A DNA stretch of 64,000 nucleotides from Alitta virens (lineage: Eukaryota; Annelida; Polychaeta; Phyllodocida; Nereididae), in the NCBI GenBank assembly GCA_932294295.1, contig OW028573.1, positions 60,303,829-60,367,828 of the forward strand, read 5' to 3'. The notes beneath the pieces are model-generated. The model made no database searches and was not told the DNA's origin. It saw only the letters and a list, made by a program, of their open reading frames with translations. Of this stretch, positions 1-12,469 are shown in pieces. The first letter of the stretch is position 1. Each line of letters starts with the position of its first letter. A program made the translations under genes and the position numbers.

Positions 1-1087
1 AATAATTAATCATTGGAGTGTTGGGGAGGGAAGTGTTCGGGAGGAGATTGCCGAGACTGGATGATGGATGAGCAAGTGTGGCGAGTCTGTGCCAGATATT
101 GGTTGGTAAGAAGCAAATGAGTGGAAATGAGCGGAGCAGCGATTGTTTTAGGCAACGGGGGACCGCCAGGGGGAGCTGCAATGGGCTGAGGGCAAGGCAA
201 GGTGACATGGCTGAAGAGTGCCATTGTCAAGGCAACAGAGCCAAGTCACCCTCTTTTCATCTTTCTGTTGACTAGTCCTGTAGCAGCAGCAGCCTGCTCA
301 TCTGAGCCAGGGTCAGCGGTTACATCACTTAGCCAGCCTCCCATTCAGCGCCCCTGTGATGAATTAGAGTGGCCCGCCAGAGGCCAGTGTCTTTAGCATA
401 GATGATGAACAGGGCCCACCATAATTCTGGGCGCCAGAGATTGTCTAATTGTTTTGCTCGCCATTCTTTTGCATTACTGGGCCAGATTATCCGCAAGATG
501 ACATGGCGAGCCTGCATTCATCTTCCTTGAACATGTTGACCCGAGAAATCTCACACCATCTCCCTTCAGTGGCGCCCCCTTTACCCAACGCCTCATCTTC
601 TCAATGTTTTGCCCCCTTGTCTGCCCTGTCTCCCTGCCCACCTGTTACTAGCCCAGTGTTTATCTTCCCCGAAGGGGTCAGTTGGCAGAATGGTGGGTCA
701 AACGGCCCAGACAGAGGGGCGGATAAGGCTGATAACCAGCAGCAATTGTTATCTCGCTGAGGTGGATTAGATAGCTCTTGATTCACACGGGATATGTGAG
801 ATTGAAGAGCGCCTTCTAACCCAGCCAAGAGATGAGCCATAACTCTGAATCTTTATTGGGAGAAGCAGGGACGCAGCTTCTGGAGAGGCTTACTCCCATC
901 CTGATAACGGCCCTGATACAGGCGCTTGGCCTGATCTATGTGCCCCCCTCCCTTGGCTCCCTTTGTCCCTGAGTTCTTGTGCATGAGGTGCCATGCCACT
1001 CTGCTTCACAGTCTTGCAATAGGTGTGCGTGGCTAGTCATGCTGACCACCCTATCAACTCCACTTAATGCATCCACACCCTCATTGT

Positions 1088-1115
1088 CATATCATCATCA
1101 TCATATCATCATCAT
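1088..1115. repeat. (ATC)n trinucleotide tract
   Basis: Short interrupted run of ATC/CAT triplets in non-coding DNA. Confidence 0.8.
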
Positions 1116-1513
1116 TGCCCCTTTCACTTGTAGCACTACCATCCACAGTTGATAAACTCTGTTGCATCTTATCAGCCGAGAAAGGAGCCTTTATCTTCTG
1201 ACCATGACTTGACCATGTTGCCACAAACAAGCAACTGGATTATATGAAGCAAATAGACAATAACTCAAGCAATCAATTTGGCACTCATGTAGAAAAGCAA
1301 CCTGTACCGTGATACACACCTAGTTGAAAACAGAAACTTGCACTTTATCCTATTTTATACTATTCTACTATTCTCACTGCAGTGAACGCCCAACAGTTAT
1401 TTTAAATCTCCTTCACTCGGTAAAAACCATTTTGGATATTGTATAATAAACCATAAGATTTGTCACTCGTTATCCCATTCTAAATCATCTCAAACTCCTC
1501 TCCATCACCAGAC

Positions 1514-1563
1514 CAGCAGCATCAGCAGCTTCAGCATCAGCATCAGTGCAGCATCAGCAGCAA
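1514..1563. repeat. (CAG)/(CATCAG) imperfect trinucleotide tract
   Basis: Imperfect alternation of CAG and CAT triplets. Similar tracts recur at 4429-4461, 7931-7972, 9711-9740, near 13810 and near 24787, all in the UTP11-MRPS9 half of the window. Confidence 0.75.
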
Positions 1564-2365
1564 ATGTAGCATGGGCAGACAACTGGAGACAAGTGACAGC
1601 TGGGATGCTGTTCATTGAGTAAGAAGGAGATTGAGAGGCTGGGATGGGCAGGGTGGATGCTGGGGCCATGTCCTCTTGATTATTACTAATGTCCACAGAG
1701 TGCTAATCAATGCTTGTTGATAGGTCAGCTTGTCTCTGAACTATTGGATTGGTGGATTCATCAACATGGCTCCATCCATCACCACTGGTCACACTCTGGT
1801 CACCAATCCTAACATTAGTCAAGCACAGTGACTCAGGCTTAGCCCTTGGTCCTTTTCTTTCTCCTTTCAACTTGGAAAATCCTGCTCGTCCATCACAGTT
1901 TCCAAACTCTCAGCTTGTTGGTTGTTGCAGTGTTAAAATTGTATGTTCAACAGATTTTGGTCAAAGTGGAGTTGCTTGTATGGGTTAAAATTATGTGCTG
2001 GGACCTGATTCTTGTACATTAGGTTTAGGCATATTTTCTTGGCATTTATAGGAAAGTAATCAACATTACTAGGAAAGTAACCAACATTACTTACAGTGGT
2101 GTGGTTACAGGAATGAAATCTCCCATCTAAGAGTTTTGCTGTTGTAAAGCCTTGTGCTTGTTTTCTACTGTGTACTGGGCTCAGTTGGCTATGTGCTGCT
2201 CATTACCCAGCCACATTAATAGCAGATTTATGTCAATCATTCTTACTATACGAATATTTTGGTATCTAGCCTGATTTTGAGTTTCCAGAGTGAGACTCGC
2301 TTCATAGTGCTTTCGTACATTTTGAGTAGATCTAGACAGCTGAAGGAACATTATTCTCATTTCAG

Positions 2366-4427
2366 GATGGAGTCCACCAGACGGAAGACAAACTTCCAAC
2401 ATACACAGATGAACAGTTGAAACTGATACAGAGCCAAGACCTGAAGTACATCAACTATAAAAGGAGTCTAGAGCTGAATGTTTGTGTTGTTTTGTGCTTG
2501 ACTTAAAACATTTAAACCAAATGTGCTTTGAAGCACACTTGCTAAAACTGGCTGATAAAAGAGTAATGCTGAATGGGATTCTTGGTTGAAAATAATTGCA
2601 TTTAAGGAAGCTCCTGTCAGCTCCCTTCTCTGGCAACAAGATAACTGGAGTTTTGATTTAAGAAGCATTATTTCTATTAGAACTTGGCAATCCCAGAGGC
2701 TGGCGACGTTTTTCTTGCCTCTAACAATCAAGCTTTTAAACTCACCGAGTTACGGATGCTTCGCTGTCCAATTACCATTGTTGGCAAATTGCTTTTGGTT
2801 ATCTTTTTCCAGAAAATTGAAAAGCTCAAGAGCAGTCTGCACATGATAGATGTCATGGACAAACCACAGAATAAACATACTATCTTCGTCGACTCCAAAA
2901 AAGAAGGTGAGATTTCGTCGGATAATCAGAGCGAAGAAAAAGCGCCTCGTCCGCCCTGTTGACAAATTACTTTGGTCACAGAAAAAAGGGAAACATTGAA
3001 ACAAGACTTGGTTTGGCTGAGAAAAACTAACTGAAATGTCTTGAGTAGTTTCTCATCCTGCTTTTTAGATTTTAGCTGGATGAGTGTCAAAGTTACAATG
3101 GAGAACAGTTTGACATAAATCTGTGCAGGGTACTTTCTATTCTTTCCAAAGAATTATTTTGAATTTAGAAGAAGATGTTCACTCCACAGTGCCAGAACTA
3201 TCAACAGCATTAGCATGAAAATACACCAGTACTCTACCACTGATACATTGATATTTTCCAAAACTTAGCTATATTGAAACAATCAAATGCAGTTGATGAG
3301 ATGGTAGCATTAAGACCATCATGTCAAAGTATTTTGTCTGCTCAATCTAAATTGCTAGATGTCATTTGAACCCCAGTCACGGTATGCTTTACTCTGTGAA
3401 ATAAATGAGATATTTTGAGGGGTATTGTTTTTGGGACTAGAATGATGGATGGTGCATCAGGGACCCCCATGACCTGTGTTCAACAATATTGTGTGTATAT
3501 TAAAACATTCAGGAAATCTCACATGGTTCGTCAGTGAATTGCAGCTGATCAGGATGCGTTGCTATAGCACGGGATGCTCTTGATGAGGATGCTGGGTTGC
3601 ATCCTTGTTATTAGATGATGCAGGTCGTGATTTGGGTCAGGGTTTAGATTCTATGGGCTGGATGGTACAGTCCAGTAACTATGTACGATTTAATATGTTG
3701 TGCCCAAGTGTATTATGTTGTTGCATATTGGCAATTGCTACATTAAAACTTTCAACAAAGCATTCTGTCCAATAAAATATAATGTAATATAATATAATAT
3801 AATATAATAGAATAGAATAGAATAGAATAGAATAGAATAGAATAGAATAGAATACATCCAGACGGTATCTCAGTGAAATGTTATAACTTAATTTCGCTAT
3901 CTGCGGGGAAAAGACACCTGCGGCTTTATGCCTCAGCTAACTACTATTTTTACGTACTAAGAAATTGAACTGCGAAAAGTGTTCTCCAAATGTGGCAGAT
4001 TAACCATTATCCGCAATGATTTGGGTAAAGGGTGGGTAGAGCAGTTATGGAGCATCATTTAAGATTTATACTGAACACTGCTTTTTCTGTAGATTGACGA
4101 TCCTGTTGATCACCCAGTTTAATTGAAGATGATGGTTAGAGTGTATTTTGAATGATTGAGGGGAAGGGTGTTGCTGCTGCATCTGGAGGATGTGGGCCAT
4201 GTGGGATGGGGAGGGTGTTAGTGGGTCAGGGTGGGAGGCAGGTAGGCTGATCGTCCCAGCACTAATGAGACGACAGCTTAATGACAGCAGCAGGGTTATA
4301 GGCATCCTGCTGATCCTGTGGCTTACTGACCAGCACCTTGTGATTGATACCTCGCCTAGATTGGATCGCTGCTGGATTCTCCCATCCTGCCTCCTGCATC
4401 CATCACTTGGTGGTCAATAGCACAAGG

Positions 4428-4463
<36 letters not shown>

Positions 4464-7400
4464 CAAGTAGCTCTGCCTCCCTTGTTGCCTCAAGCTCCAA
4501 CTGCCTTCACAAGGATAACACCGTGTCCTCGTGTCAGCTGATCACAGCCTGTCATACAATGAATGATTGCTTCAATTGCACCGAACTTAAGCCACTTTCC
4601 CAGAGGCTTTTTGGGGGTTTTTTTCCAGTCTGTATTTCTCTATATTAGTATTAGCCCGATACTGTTTAATACAGTGGTGTGTAAGTGATGGCATTTCTTC
4701 AAAGTGATATTGTTAATCAAAATAATAAAATACTTGAATTTAATCCTGTGGAACCTGGCTATTAAGTCCACCATGATGCAGATTTTACAAGTTTAATGGC
4801 GAGGTGGTCTGAACTGTGGGGTAATTTGCAATTTTAGAATAAATAAGTGTTCAAAGTTTAATATTAGTAATGTGTCCATAACCTAGAGCTCGAAATCTCA
4901 TCCAGAGAATAACAACTTCATAATTTGGACACCAAAAATATATTCATTGGTATATTTGAAAACAAATATCAAAATGGCTGATGTTGCTCTGATCACATTC
5001 AGTGAATAAGTGGTATTTATTGATTTATCGTGACCTGACACCCAAGTCCAGATGCATAATTAACATAGACTGCCAGAGGTACAGGCTCCCAATCCTCAGT
5101 ATCAAATGCTTCTCGAAACTGCTACAACTGACTAGAGGTATTTGTTGCTTCAAGCATGGAATAACTATAGGTTACTGTAGCGTAATTAATAACTGTCATA
5201 AGTAGTTGTGGAAATAGGTGCATTGGACACGAATGTCAGCTTAGATTTCGACTAATTAACAATTGCAACAATGAACATTTACTCAAAAAGCAAAAACATG
5301 TTGGCAAGAGCAACAACCTGTAGGTCTGTTAATTGAAATCTGTGATGTTTAAGAGAAACCCTGCATCTTAATTACTTTAATTAAAAAGGGAGCTACAGTG
5401 GAATGTCCCAATTAAGACCAACCCTAGGAAGCATGGCAGTGGTCTTAAAATGGAGGTGGTTTTAATTCTGGAATTTGTCGACATTGTATTTACCTTATGA
5501 GACGACCCAAATGAAGTGGTCTTAAATCGAGATAATCTTGGTGTTAGTAAGTCTTGTTTGTTGAGTACTACTGTAATATGTGGGAGTATTATATTTAGCT
5601 TTAATTCTGACTGCGTGGTGACTTCGGTCGGTGTTCTTTTGAAGCAATCTCAGTTGCCTCTGCAGGCAGTGCTGCAGGAGTCAGTGTTGCAGGCAGTGTG
5701 CAGGCAGTGTCCTGCAGAGAGAGATTGTAATGTTATGCCAATGTCCTGCAGATGTAGTGAGCTGCACCTAGTGCTCTTATCACACCAATTAGACTGGGCT
5801 TTGCGAGTCAGCCCGGAGCAGCTCTGTTACTGAGGGACAGTTTTGAAAATGATAGCGGACTACTGGGAGGTCAAGCGAATGATGTGCCTGTCTACTGATC
5901 CAATCTTCAGGCATAATTCCCTGTCCCCTTTCCCCAAATGGCTGGCCAAGGACGTATTTCACTCCTGTTAGGTCATTACTAGTGAAGGCAGTGTGTAATG
6001 TACAAAGACAAGTAGAAGGTGAAAGAAATTATCAGTAGAGATTGGAGAATCTGCAATATATCTGCATATGTGGATGTTATCTGAAAACAAAAAACCTAAA
6101 CATTGCACAACATAGAGGTCCAGCATACATTTATATACGTGCACTCAGTATCCAAGGCAAGTGAAAGACCCACCCTGATGTGATTTTTTGAAGGATGTGG
6201 ACTCGTATGTCATCGTTACGTCTGCAGCGGGTAGCCGGTCAAGGAATCTAACTTCGGTCAATGGTACGAAGCGTTTACTGATATTTAGAAGTGAACGCAC
6301 AACATTTTACGCTTCTTTCAAAGTCGAGAGATGCTCGAAGTTCCTTTGTATGAGATAATACCATATACACTTCACATTCATGGCTTTGTGGGCTTCTCAT
6401 GCCTTATAAAGAGAATATAGGAAGTCATGAATGCTTGAAGTATATGTTACAACGAAAGCCTGCCAAGTGGAGAAACTCTATAGAGGAGAACAAAGGGTTT
6501 TTATGCTGACAGGGATTGGGAGTAAGAAGTATTTTGGAAGTGAAGTAAAAGGGGACACATCTGAGCTTTTGGTGGCTCTGAGATGGTAGAAGTGGCCATG
6601 CAGACTCCCAGAAGGCTGCACTAAACACCACTGTCATTAATTCTTGGATTGCTCGGAGCACCAGGGGACTTGTCACCCTTCTCTGTGTCTGCTATGCAAG
6701 ATGCTCTGTGCCAGCTAACTCGTGTCCACAGACATTTTACAATAATTGGATAAACAGATTGAATTAAAGACAAATTAAAAGGAGTCTTCCCAGAGGAGGC
6801 CTCAGTCCACAATACACCATTCTCTTCCCCTACTTCCTATACCCCACAATGCATATTTCAGGGGATTTCCAGCAGCTAGTCTGTTGGCAGCTGTGAGGAG
6901 CTGCTGCTCTTTGCCGTGTAGCAGCTGGTTGTGGTTGCTCGCTTATTGCAGTGTTGCTTTTAAGCCTGGCTGCCTTCCCTCATAAATGCTTCAACAAAGC
7001 TGTTAAGTTAAAAGAAGAAGGAAAGGCAAATTACACGTTTCTGGGGTGTATTGCTTTTGTGTACTGCCTCAATTTGAGCTATTATTTCTTCCTATGTTTT
7101 TACTTGTCAATGTGTATTTTGGAGCTGTCTGAGTGTCTTAGCTGTCTGTGTACATGTACCTATCTGCTGTCTGTCTTACAATGACAGATAACTTAGCCAT
7201 TAAGACCATTGGTGCAAAATGTACTGGGTTTAATGGTGGTGGTTTAAATCAATTCTAGATGTGAAATACAATGGAAGAACAGTGCTGGTAGCCAATACTT
7301 AGTGGTCTTAATTGTGAAGTGGTCTGACTAGTGAGGTGTTCTTGAAGTGGTTCCCACTGTATGTATATTGTAAGGGTTGTGTGACAGTGATCAGACTGTT

Positions 7401-10400
7401 GCCATCATCTTGTATTTTGCCTCCCAACGTTGCTCATCAGTATGTAGACGACGGCCACTGGTTAGCCGGCGTGTCATAAGCCCCAGCCAAGATTTATGAA
7501 TGGGAGTGAACAGAGGAGAGGGCTGATTATCCATTCCTTGCAGCTATTAATTCCAGCTCCTTAAGTAAGATCCATGGCGTTACAATGGGGATGTGTTGCC
7601 ATCAGTTATTTAAGAAGCCAAGTGCAGGAGGGATCCATCACAGGGCTGCTGCAATAAGTCCTCGCCCCTTCTCCCTTCATAAAGATGTAACAGCATGTGC
7701 GAAGCAGTGGGCCGTTGACAGCCTTTTGATATAGAGAACATAAGGCAGTCAGTGGAGCCAGCACTCTTGTGCTGATTAAAAAGACCTGCCAGCAGGTGAT
7801 GACAAATACACTGGGCCTGCAGGTTGCAGGGGAGGGAACAGGACAAGGTTGGCGAGGGTCAATGAGCACCAATGAGTCAACTCCATCACACAAGCACTCA
7901 GCCGTCCATCCCCATCACCCCTGCCTCCCTCCTGCTGCTGCTGCTGCTCCTGCTGCTGTTGCTGCTGGTGATGCCAGTACCCCTGCCTCCAAATAAATGT
8001 ACTCCCTACAAGTGCTAGTGGTAACAGCTTGCACTGTTTTATCATTGTGTATTGGGAACAAAAAGAGTACCATCCTCAATGGTTGTGTACTAATGAGCAA
8101 AGTGTTAGTTTGGATTCGAATAACTTCTGACATTTCTTGTTGTTAGCATTTTAATTTCGGCAAGAACTGATGTTCCATATTTGTCACTTGTTAAGAAAAT
8201 TTTCCCTTTGAACTAGAAAGTTTCCTATAATACAGCGGGGGGGGGGGGGGGGGGGGGTTAATTTTTTGGTGCCTTTCTTAAAAATTCCTACTGTCTTTAG
8301 TGATGTTTGGTAATTTCCGTGGAATTAGTACCGCAGTACCAACCTAATTTACTGGTAATGTATGCTGCAGATGCTTATCCTACCAAATTCATCATCACTG
8401 CAGTGTGGCAACTGAAAATACACGATTCAACCTTCATTCTTCCTGTATCACTTTCTTTTCTTTGTTGATTTTCTTGTTGCCAGCTTGCCAGTTGTCTTGG
8501 CGGATTAAGACGAGGCAGGATGACGTCACTCCCCGGGGTGTCCCTCCTCGCCTTGGGGGAACCATGCCTCAGTGGGCCATGATATTAGCTCTGCCTTCAT
8601 GGAGTATCACAGGATACTCAAAGATAATTGCCAGAACAAACATCTCAATGCATCATTCGCTGCCTCCTCTCCTCCCAGTCCACAGATACTGAGGTCTTTA
8701 GTGTCAAACTCCCTACATCTTTTAGCTTATCATCAATGTATGGGGCTTCACTTGCAATGTGAAGTGTTTCTAAAAGTATAAGTACATTGCTGATATGGTG
8801 TTCTGAAGGCAGTGTTAATATCGTATAGCAATACAATTAGATTGATTAGGAGATCATCTGACATGCTAAATGTCACAAATATAAGATATTTCATTTGATA
8901 AGCTGCACATACAAGTTTCTCCTTCCATATTAATGGTCTTAAGTCAAGTTTCCTGACATCGTTTGATGATTTTAAAAGCATTGAGAGAATGTAGAATTTT
9001 TATACATGTACTTAAAAATGGTCTAAAAGTCTCGCCCATCATCATGAGATAAACAAAACTTGCTTCTTCTTACAAATTAGCTGTGTAGAGTGGACACAAG
9101 TATGCTCAGCTTGACCACATGTTGTCCAAGAGTAAGAGGGGAATCTTGCTTCTCCTCTTGGTCAACTCGACTGACCGGTGGTCAAGGGTAAGGCCTGGTC
9201 ATCTTCACCAGTCTGCCTTTGCACATCATTGCTTAGTGGCTGTTGCAGCTGGGCATGTCCTGCATACAGATTTTGCAGCACAATTCCATATTAGAAAGAG
9301 AAGCACACGCTGTCGGACCTCCCACGTTCCACTGGCTCAACTCTACACATGTATTACAGAATCTAAGCTTGTCAATTTTTGTCCTTTTCTGGTCTGGTCA
9401 CTGGCACAATTTCTTTTCCTTTGTCTTTCATTGTTGGTTTGTGATATTCAGTTTGCTACTGCATGTGTTTCTACAGTAATAATCAAGTTCATTGTTCCTT
9501 GGATGCAACTAAATTACATTAACCCCTTAGGTAAAGTATATTTCCACTGGGTTTGTGTGTAGAAGCAAAGAGAACATATAAAATGTAGATCTATGTACTT
9601 TTAACAGGAAAGAGTCTATAGTGTGATACAAATCGCCGATAGCATTTAAATCGCCAAGTTACATACACAACAACCAGCATGCGGTGTAGCTGCATCAACC
9701 GTCATCTTGCCATCAGCAGCATCAGCATCAGCAGCATCAAGAGGAGAGAGCTGTTGAGTGTGTGCCTTGGCTGGTCAGTGTGTGTGCAAGCAGACGTGGT
9801 TGGTCGACCAAGGACCCACTGGGCATGTCCCTGCATGATGGCCTTCCCTAATGAATCCTTAACAGTCTCTCCAACAAAAATAGACCACCCCCAGCTGCAG
9901 CACACTGCCCACATGCACGTCTTAGTAGGTCTATATTGAAAGAAGAAATATGAAAGAAATAGAATGTGCCAGAGTTGGTCAAATTGAAACGATAGGCCAA
10001 TTAAGAATTATGCTTTGATAACTACTTTCATGCGATGTTGGGGTACTAGGCATTGTGAGAAGCAGTGTTAAATTGCACATGCATTCAGTCATTCAATGAA
10101 GATTGTAAATGTGAAGGAAATTAATATCATTGGTAGTCATGTTGAGACAATAAATAAATTAGGATTGGCCCAATATTGCAGCATCTGACAGCATCTTTCT
10201 ACATTATATAACATAAGTAGATATGCTCGTTTCGTGTGATATGCAATTAATAGAGATTGTGCAGTTAAAACCATATTAATGCCACTTTGTCGTTAGTATG
10301 ACTAATTTACTTTGCTGACACAACGACCTCTTACTTAAGATCACAACTTAGGGCACAATATGCATTATGCACTAGAATATGGATTTTTAAATGTGGGTGT

Positions 10401-12379
10401 CATGTTTTGGGGGTAAGGCATTGGACTCGTTCACCTAAGGTTGTGGGTTTAAACCTAGTCAAAGCATTGAGGAACTGAGTAGATCCTCCTATAACCACTG
10501 CTTCACTCCCCTGGAGGTGCAAATGGGTGATTGGTTACAGGCAGTGATGGCAATTATGGAATGCTTGGTGTATACTCCATAGAGAGTTGAGAAATACTCA
10601 CGCTTGAACAGGTATGTCAGCAGCAGAGCTTGATCCTGAGATAGCAGACACAAAACCCACATATGGTACATTTACATTTTAATAACTTCTGTTCAGGCCA
10701 CCTCACTTGCATCAATTTTGACAGGTAGGATTGCTATATTAGGATTTAGTTATGTCATCCTATGGATTTAGAGTACATCATCAGATTGGCATTAGGGAAA
10801 GCTGTTCATGGTGTTCATACTCTCTGGTGGTCTGATGATATTTCCAACATTATATATATAGTTTTTATTGACAGTATTATGTCAAACATGCCTTATTTTG
10901 TCGCAAAGTGTAACTGATGGCACGACAATGAATAATGTTGTTGTTCTCTGTTCATGTGTCATTTAATTAAATTGTATGAATAAAAGCAATATTGCATTAC
11001 ACGTTTTATTATTTATGGTGCATTGTTTTGTGTGCCATCTGTGGTACTTCGAAACTACATTCATAAAGTAAAGAAAAAATATTTTTATTGCAGCAAAAAA
11101 GTTCGATGCTAGCAAGCACTTCGATACCCACCCAGCTTTACTAGGCAGAACTTACAACAGGCCTCGGATGGCACAATTAAAAGCCATGAGACTCAAGGGA
11201 AAAAATGATGATGACACAATGGAGGTATTATGTGATATTGTTTCTGTAAATTAAATTAATTTCTACCTAATTGCTACCCCTATCCGCGCAATGATGATTC
11301 GCAGTCGATTTGTTTAAATTCTGAACAATGATGTTGATGGATGTTTTGGCATCAATGATGATTAAAATGTGTTATTTACAAAATGATTTTGGATGTTCTG
11401 AGGCCTTTTTTATATGAATGTTCAACTTTAGCATTATCATTACAGTCAATCTCGGAAGGCTTAGATCAGAAGTACAAGGAATTGACCAAGCGAATCGAGC
11501 GGCAAAGGCAGTTGGCTATTGTGGCTAGAAAGATGGAAATGAAGAAAGCTTTAATGGTATGTTTTGTGTGGGTCATATAATGTACTTCTTTCTGGAAGCT
11601 TTTGAGGTATCAAATTGTACTGGAGTCAATGACACTAGCCTCGTATTATTAAGTATCTGGCTCAAATATTTAAAGTGAGGTACGAAACATCAAGTAATTC
11701 AAATTTGAAACTGAAAGGTTACGTAATTTACTCTTTATTTCTGAAGTGAGTATTACACTTGGCTCCTAAGTAACTTCAGCTGTGTTCAAAAAAGTCAAAC
11801 CGTTCATGATGGGATGATTGTAAACAGTTTTGAGTACAAGGTCAGTTCATTCTTGTGGTCATTTTACGATCCCTTGTGGTCATTTGTTGTGGTCACTTGT
11901 CCTACTTGCCCAGGATCTTGGAAATCCTCCAGGTTTGAATAGGTCATTGTCATACGATTGTCTTGGACCTGGCATATTTTCCATTCTTGGGTGTTGTACA
12001 TAACTTCATTGTCTCCTCCCTGCCTCAAAACTATCTGCACAATGCTCAGCCCCAGGCAACATAACATGTGGTTGCTGTAATAGCAAATAACCAGCTCATA
12101 TTTCCCAGCTTTTTATCCAGTTTGATACTCCATCCAAATTTCGTGTGAACTCATATGTCAAGACTCGTTTTTATCCACCAAATTTAACTTGTAATGATCG
12201 TTATCATCTGAACAAATTGCGGAATGATATCGTGTTTCTGTATACCGGTCACATGTACGCTGACTGATATGCCGTGTTTTTTTCTGATTCAGGACAAAAA
12301 AGCGAAAAAGAAGAAGATACAAGATGAAACTCCAGACCAAGCGGCCCTGTATAAATGGCTACCACAGCGAAAGCGATAG
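2366..12379 (+). CDS. UTP11: UTP11, U3 snoRNA-associated protein 11 (3' five coding exons; 5' part outside window)
   Basis: UTP11 is a nucleolar component of the small-subunit processome, needed for 18S rRNA processing. Coding exons: 2366-2479, 2813-2906, 11094-11224, 11446-11556 and 12293-12379 (stop TAG). Phases agree across all junctions and give 178 residues, about the length expected for the C-terminal 70% of the roughly 250-aa human protein. Recognisable family blocks are DGVH at the start, EQLKLIQSQDLKYI, KIEKLKSSLH, KPQNKHTIFVDSKKE, a degenerate central NRPR segment, the KYKELTKRIERQRQL helix, and the basic C-terminus ALYKWLPQRKR. The donor after the first visible exon is GTTTGT, a weak site. 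The second intron is 8.2 kb and holds several G+C-rich islands and a transposon. Identity is secure from the co-linear blocks; exon edges are read by eye. Confidence 0.93.
3771..3854. repeat. (AATAT)n / (AATAG)n pentanucleotide microsatellite
   Basis: AATAT-type units pass into about ten near-perfect AATAG units ending at the flank ATACATCC. Confidence 0.9.
4429..4461. repeat. (CAG)n trinucleotide microsatellite
   Basis: About eleven uninterrupted GCA/CAG units inside a G+C-richer island of the UTP11 intron. Confidence 0.9.
5394..7361. mobile_element. Non-autonomous TA-flanked element with CAGTGG ends (Tc1/mariner-pogo-like)
   Basis: The left end reads TA-CAGTGGAATG and the right end reads GGTTCCCACTG-TA, so the termini are inverted copies beginning CAGTGG and are flanked by TA, as in Tc1/mariner-type elements. 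Similarity between ends continues inward for about 100 bases: both carry a TTAAGACCA motif, and a CATTGTATTT block appears inverted. The interior of about 1.8 kb has no recognisable transposase, so it is non-autonomous or a decayed copy. Superfamily is inferred from the TA duplication and the CAGT start. Confidence 0.5.
5659..5718. repeat. Short GCAGGCAGTG-type tandem repeats
   Basis: Variants of GCAGGCAGTG/CTGCAG recur several times in 60 bases, inside the TA-flanked element. Confidence 0.6.
7931..7972. repeat. (TGC)n imperfect trinucleotide tract
   Basis: Runs of CTG/CTC triplets in a G+C-rich island. Open frames through it are low-complexity and not taken as genes. Confidence 0.8.
8237..8257. 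repeat. Poly-G homopolymer (21 G)
   Basis: An uninterrupted run of 21 G on the plus strand, flanked by C and TTAATTTTTT. Such a run can fold as a G-quadruplex and is also where assemblies are least reliable in length. Confidence 0.95.
9711..9740. repeat. (CATCAG)n tract
   Basis: Alternating CAT and CAG triplets, same type as at 1514-1563. Confidence 0.8.
10403..10470 (+). mobile_element. tRNA-like SINE head fragment (tentative)
   Basis: A stretch reads GGTAAGGCATTGGACTCG and, about 20 bases on, GTGGGTTTAAACCTAG. The latter resembles a degenerate B box (GGTTCRANYCC), and the layout resembles the 5' half of tRNA-derived SINEs. Paired acceptor-stem ends are absent, so it is not a functional tRNA gene. 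Confidence 0.3.
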
Positions 12380-12462
12380 GGAAGACGAAATAGTTAAGGA
12401 GGTTTCGTGTATATTTTTGCCTTGTTAAGCTAAATCTGAACACGGTTTTATTACCTTAAGTC

Positions 12463-12468
12463 AATAAA
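12463..12468 (+). terminator. UTP11 polyadenylation signal AATAAA
   Basis: AATAAA lies 84 bases after the UTP11 stop codon, giving a short 3' UTR. It is the first such hexamer downstream on the gene strand. Confidence 0.6.
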
Positions 12469-12469
12469 C

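Larger units (their letters stand above)
1..2365. other. Non-coding, probably upstream UTP11 intron; candidate regulatory DNA
   Basis: No coding exon is recognisable here. The missing N-terminal part of UTP11 (the basic stretch before the DGVH motif) was looked for and is not present, so this is most likely intron of UTP11 whose first exons lie left of the window. Roughly the first 1,050 bases are clearly richer in G+C than the following sequence and free of obvious transposon ends, a texture shared with other islands up to about 37 kb. Two trinucleotide tracts (ATC and CAG/CAT) occur. Role as regulatory sequence is inference. Confidence 0.4.
2907..11093. other. Large UTP11 intron with G+C-rich islands and repeats
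   Basis: An 8.2-kb intron. Besides the repeats listed separately, G+C-richer, repeat-poor patches stand out against the AT-rich background at about 4056-4560, 7400-8000, 8480-8700 and 9690-9930. No exon with family resemblance was found. Long introns of bystander genes often carry enhancers of a neighbouring developmental gene; that is the inferred role here, not shown by sequence alone. Confidence 0.4.

Noticed and set aside
2684..2962. Frames reading through UTP11 exon 2813-2906 into the flanking intron
   Set aside because: Only the spliced part matches UTP11; the rest is intron translation.
9119..9562. 147-codon plus-strand frame in the UTP11 intron
   Set aside because: Long by chance standards, but with no recognisable domain, no codon-usage or splice support, and ordinary intronic composition.
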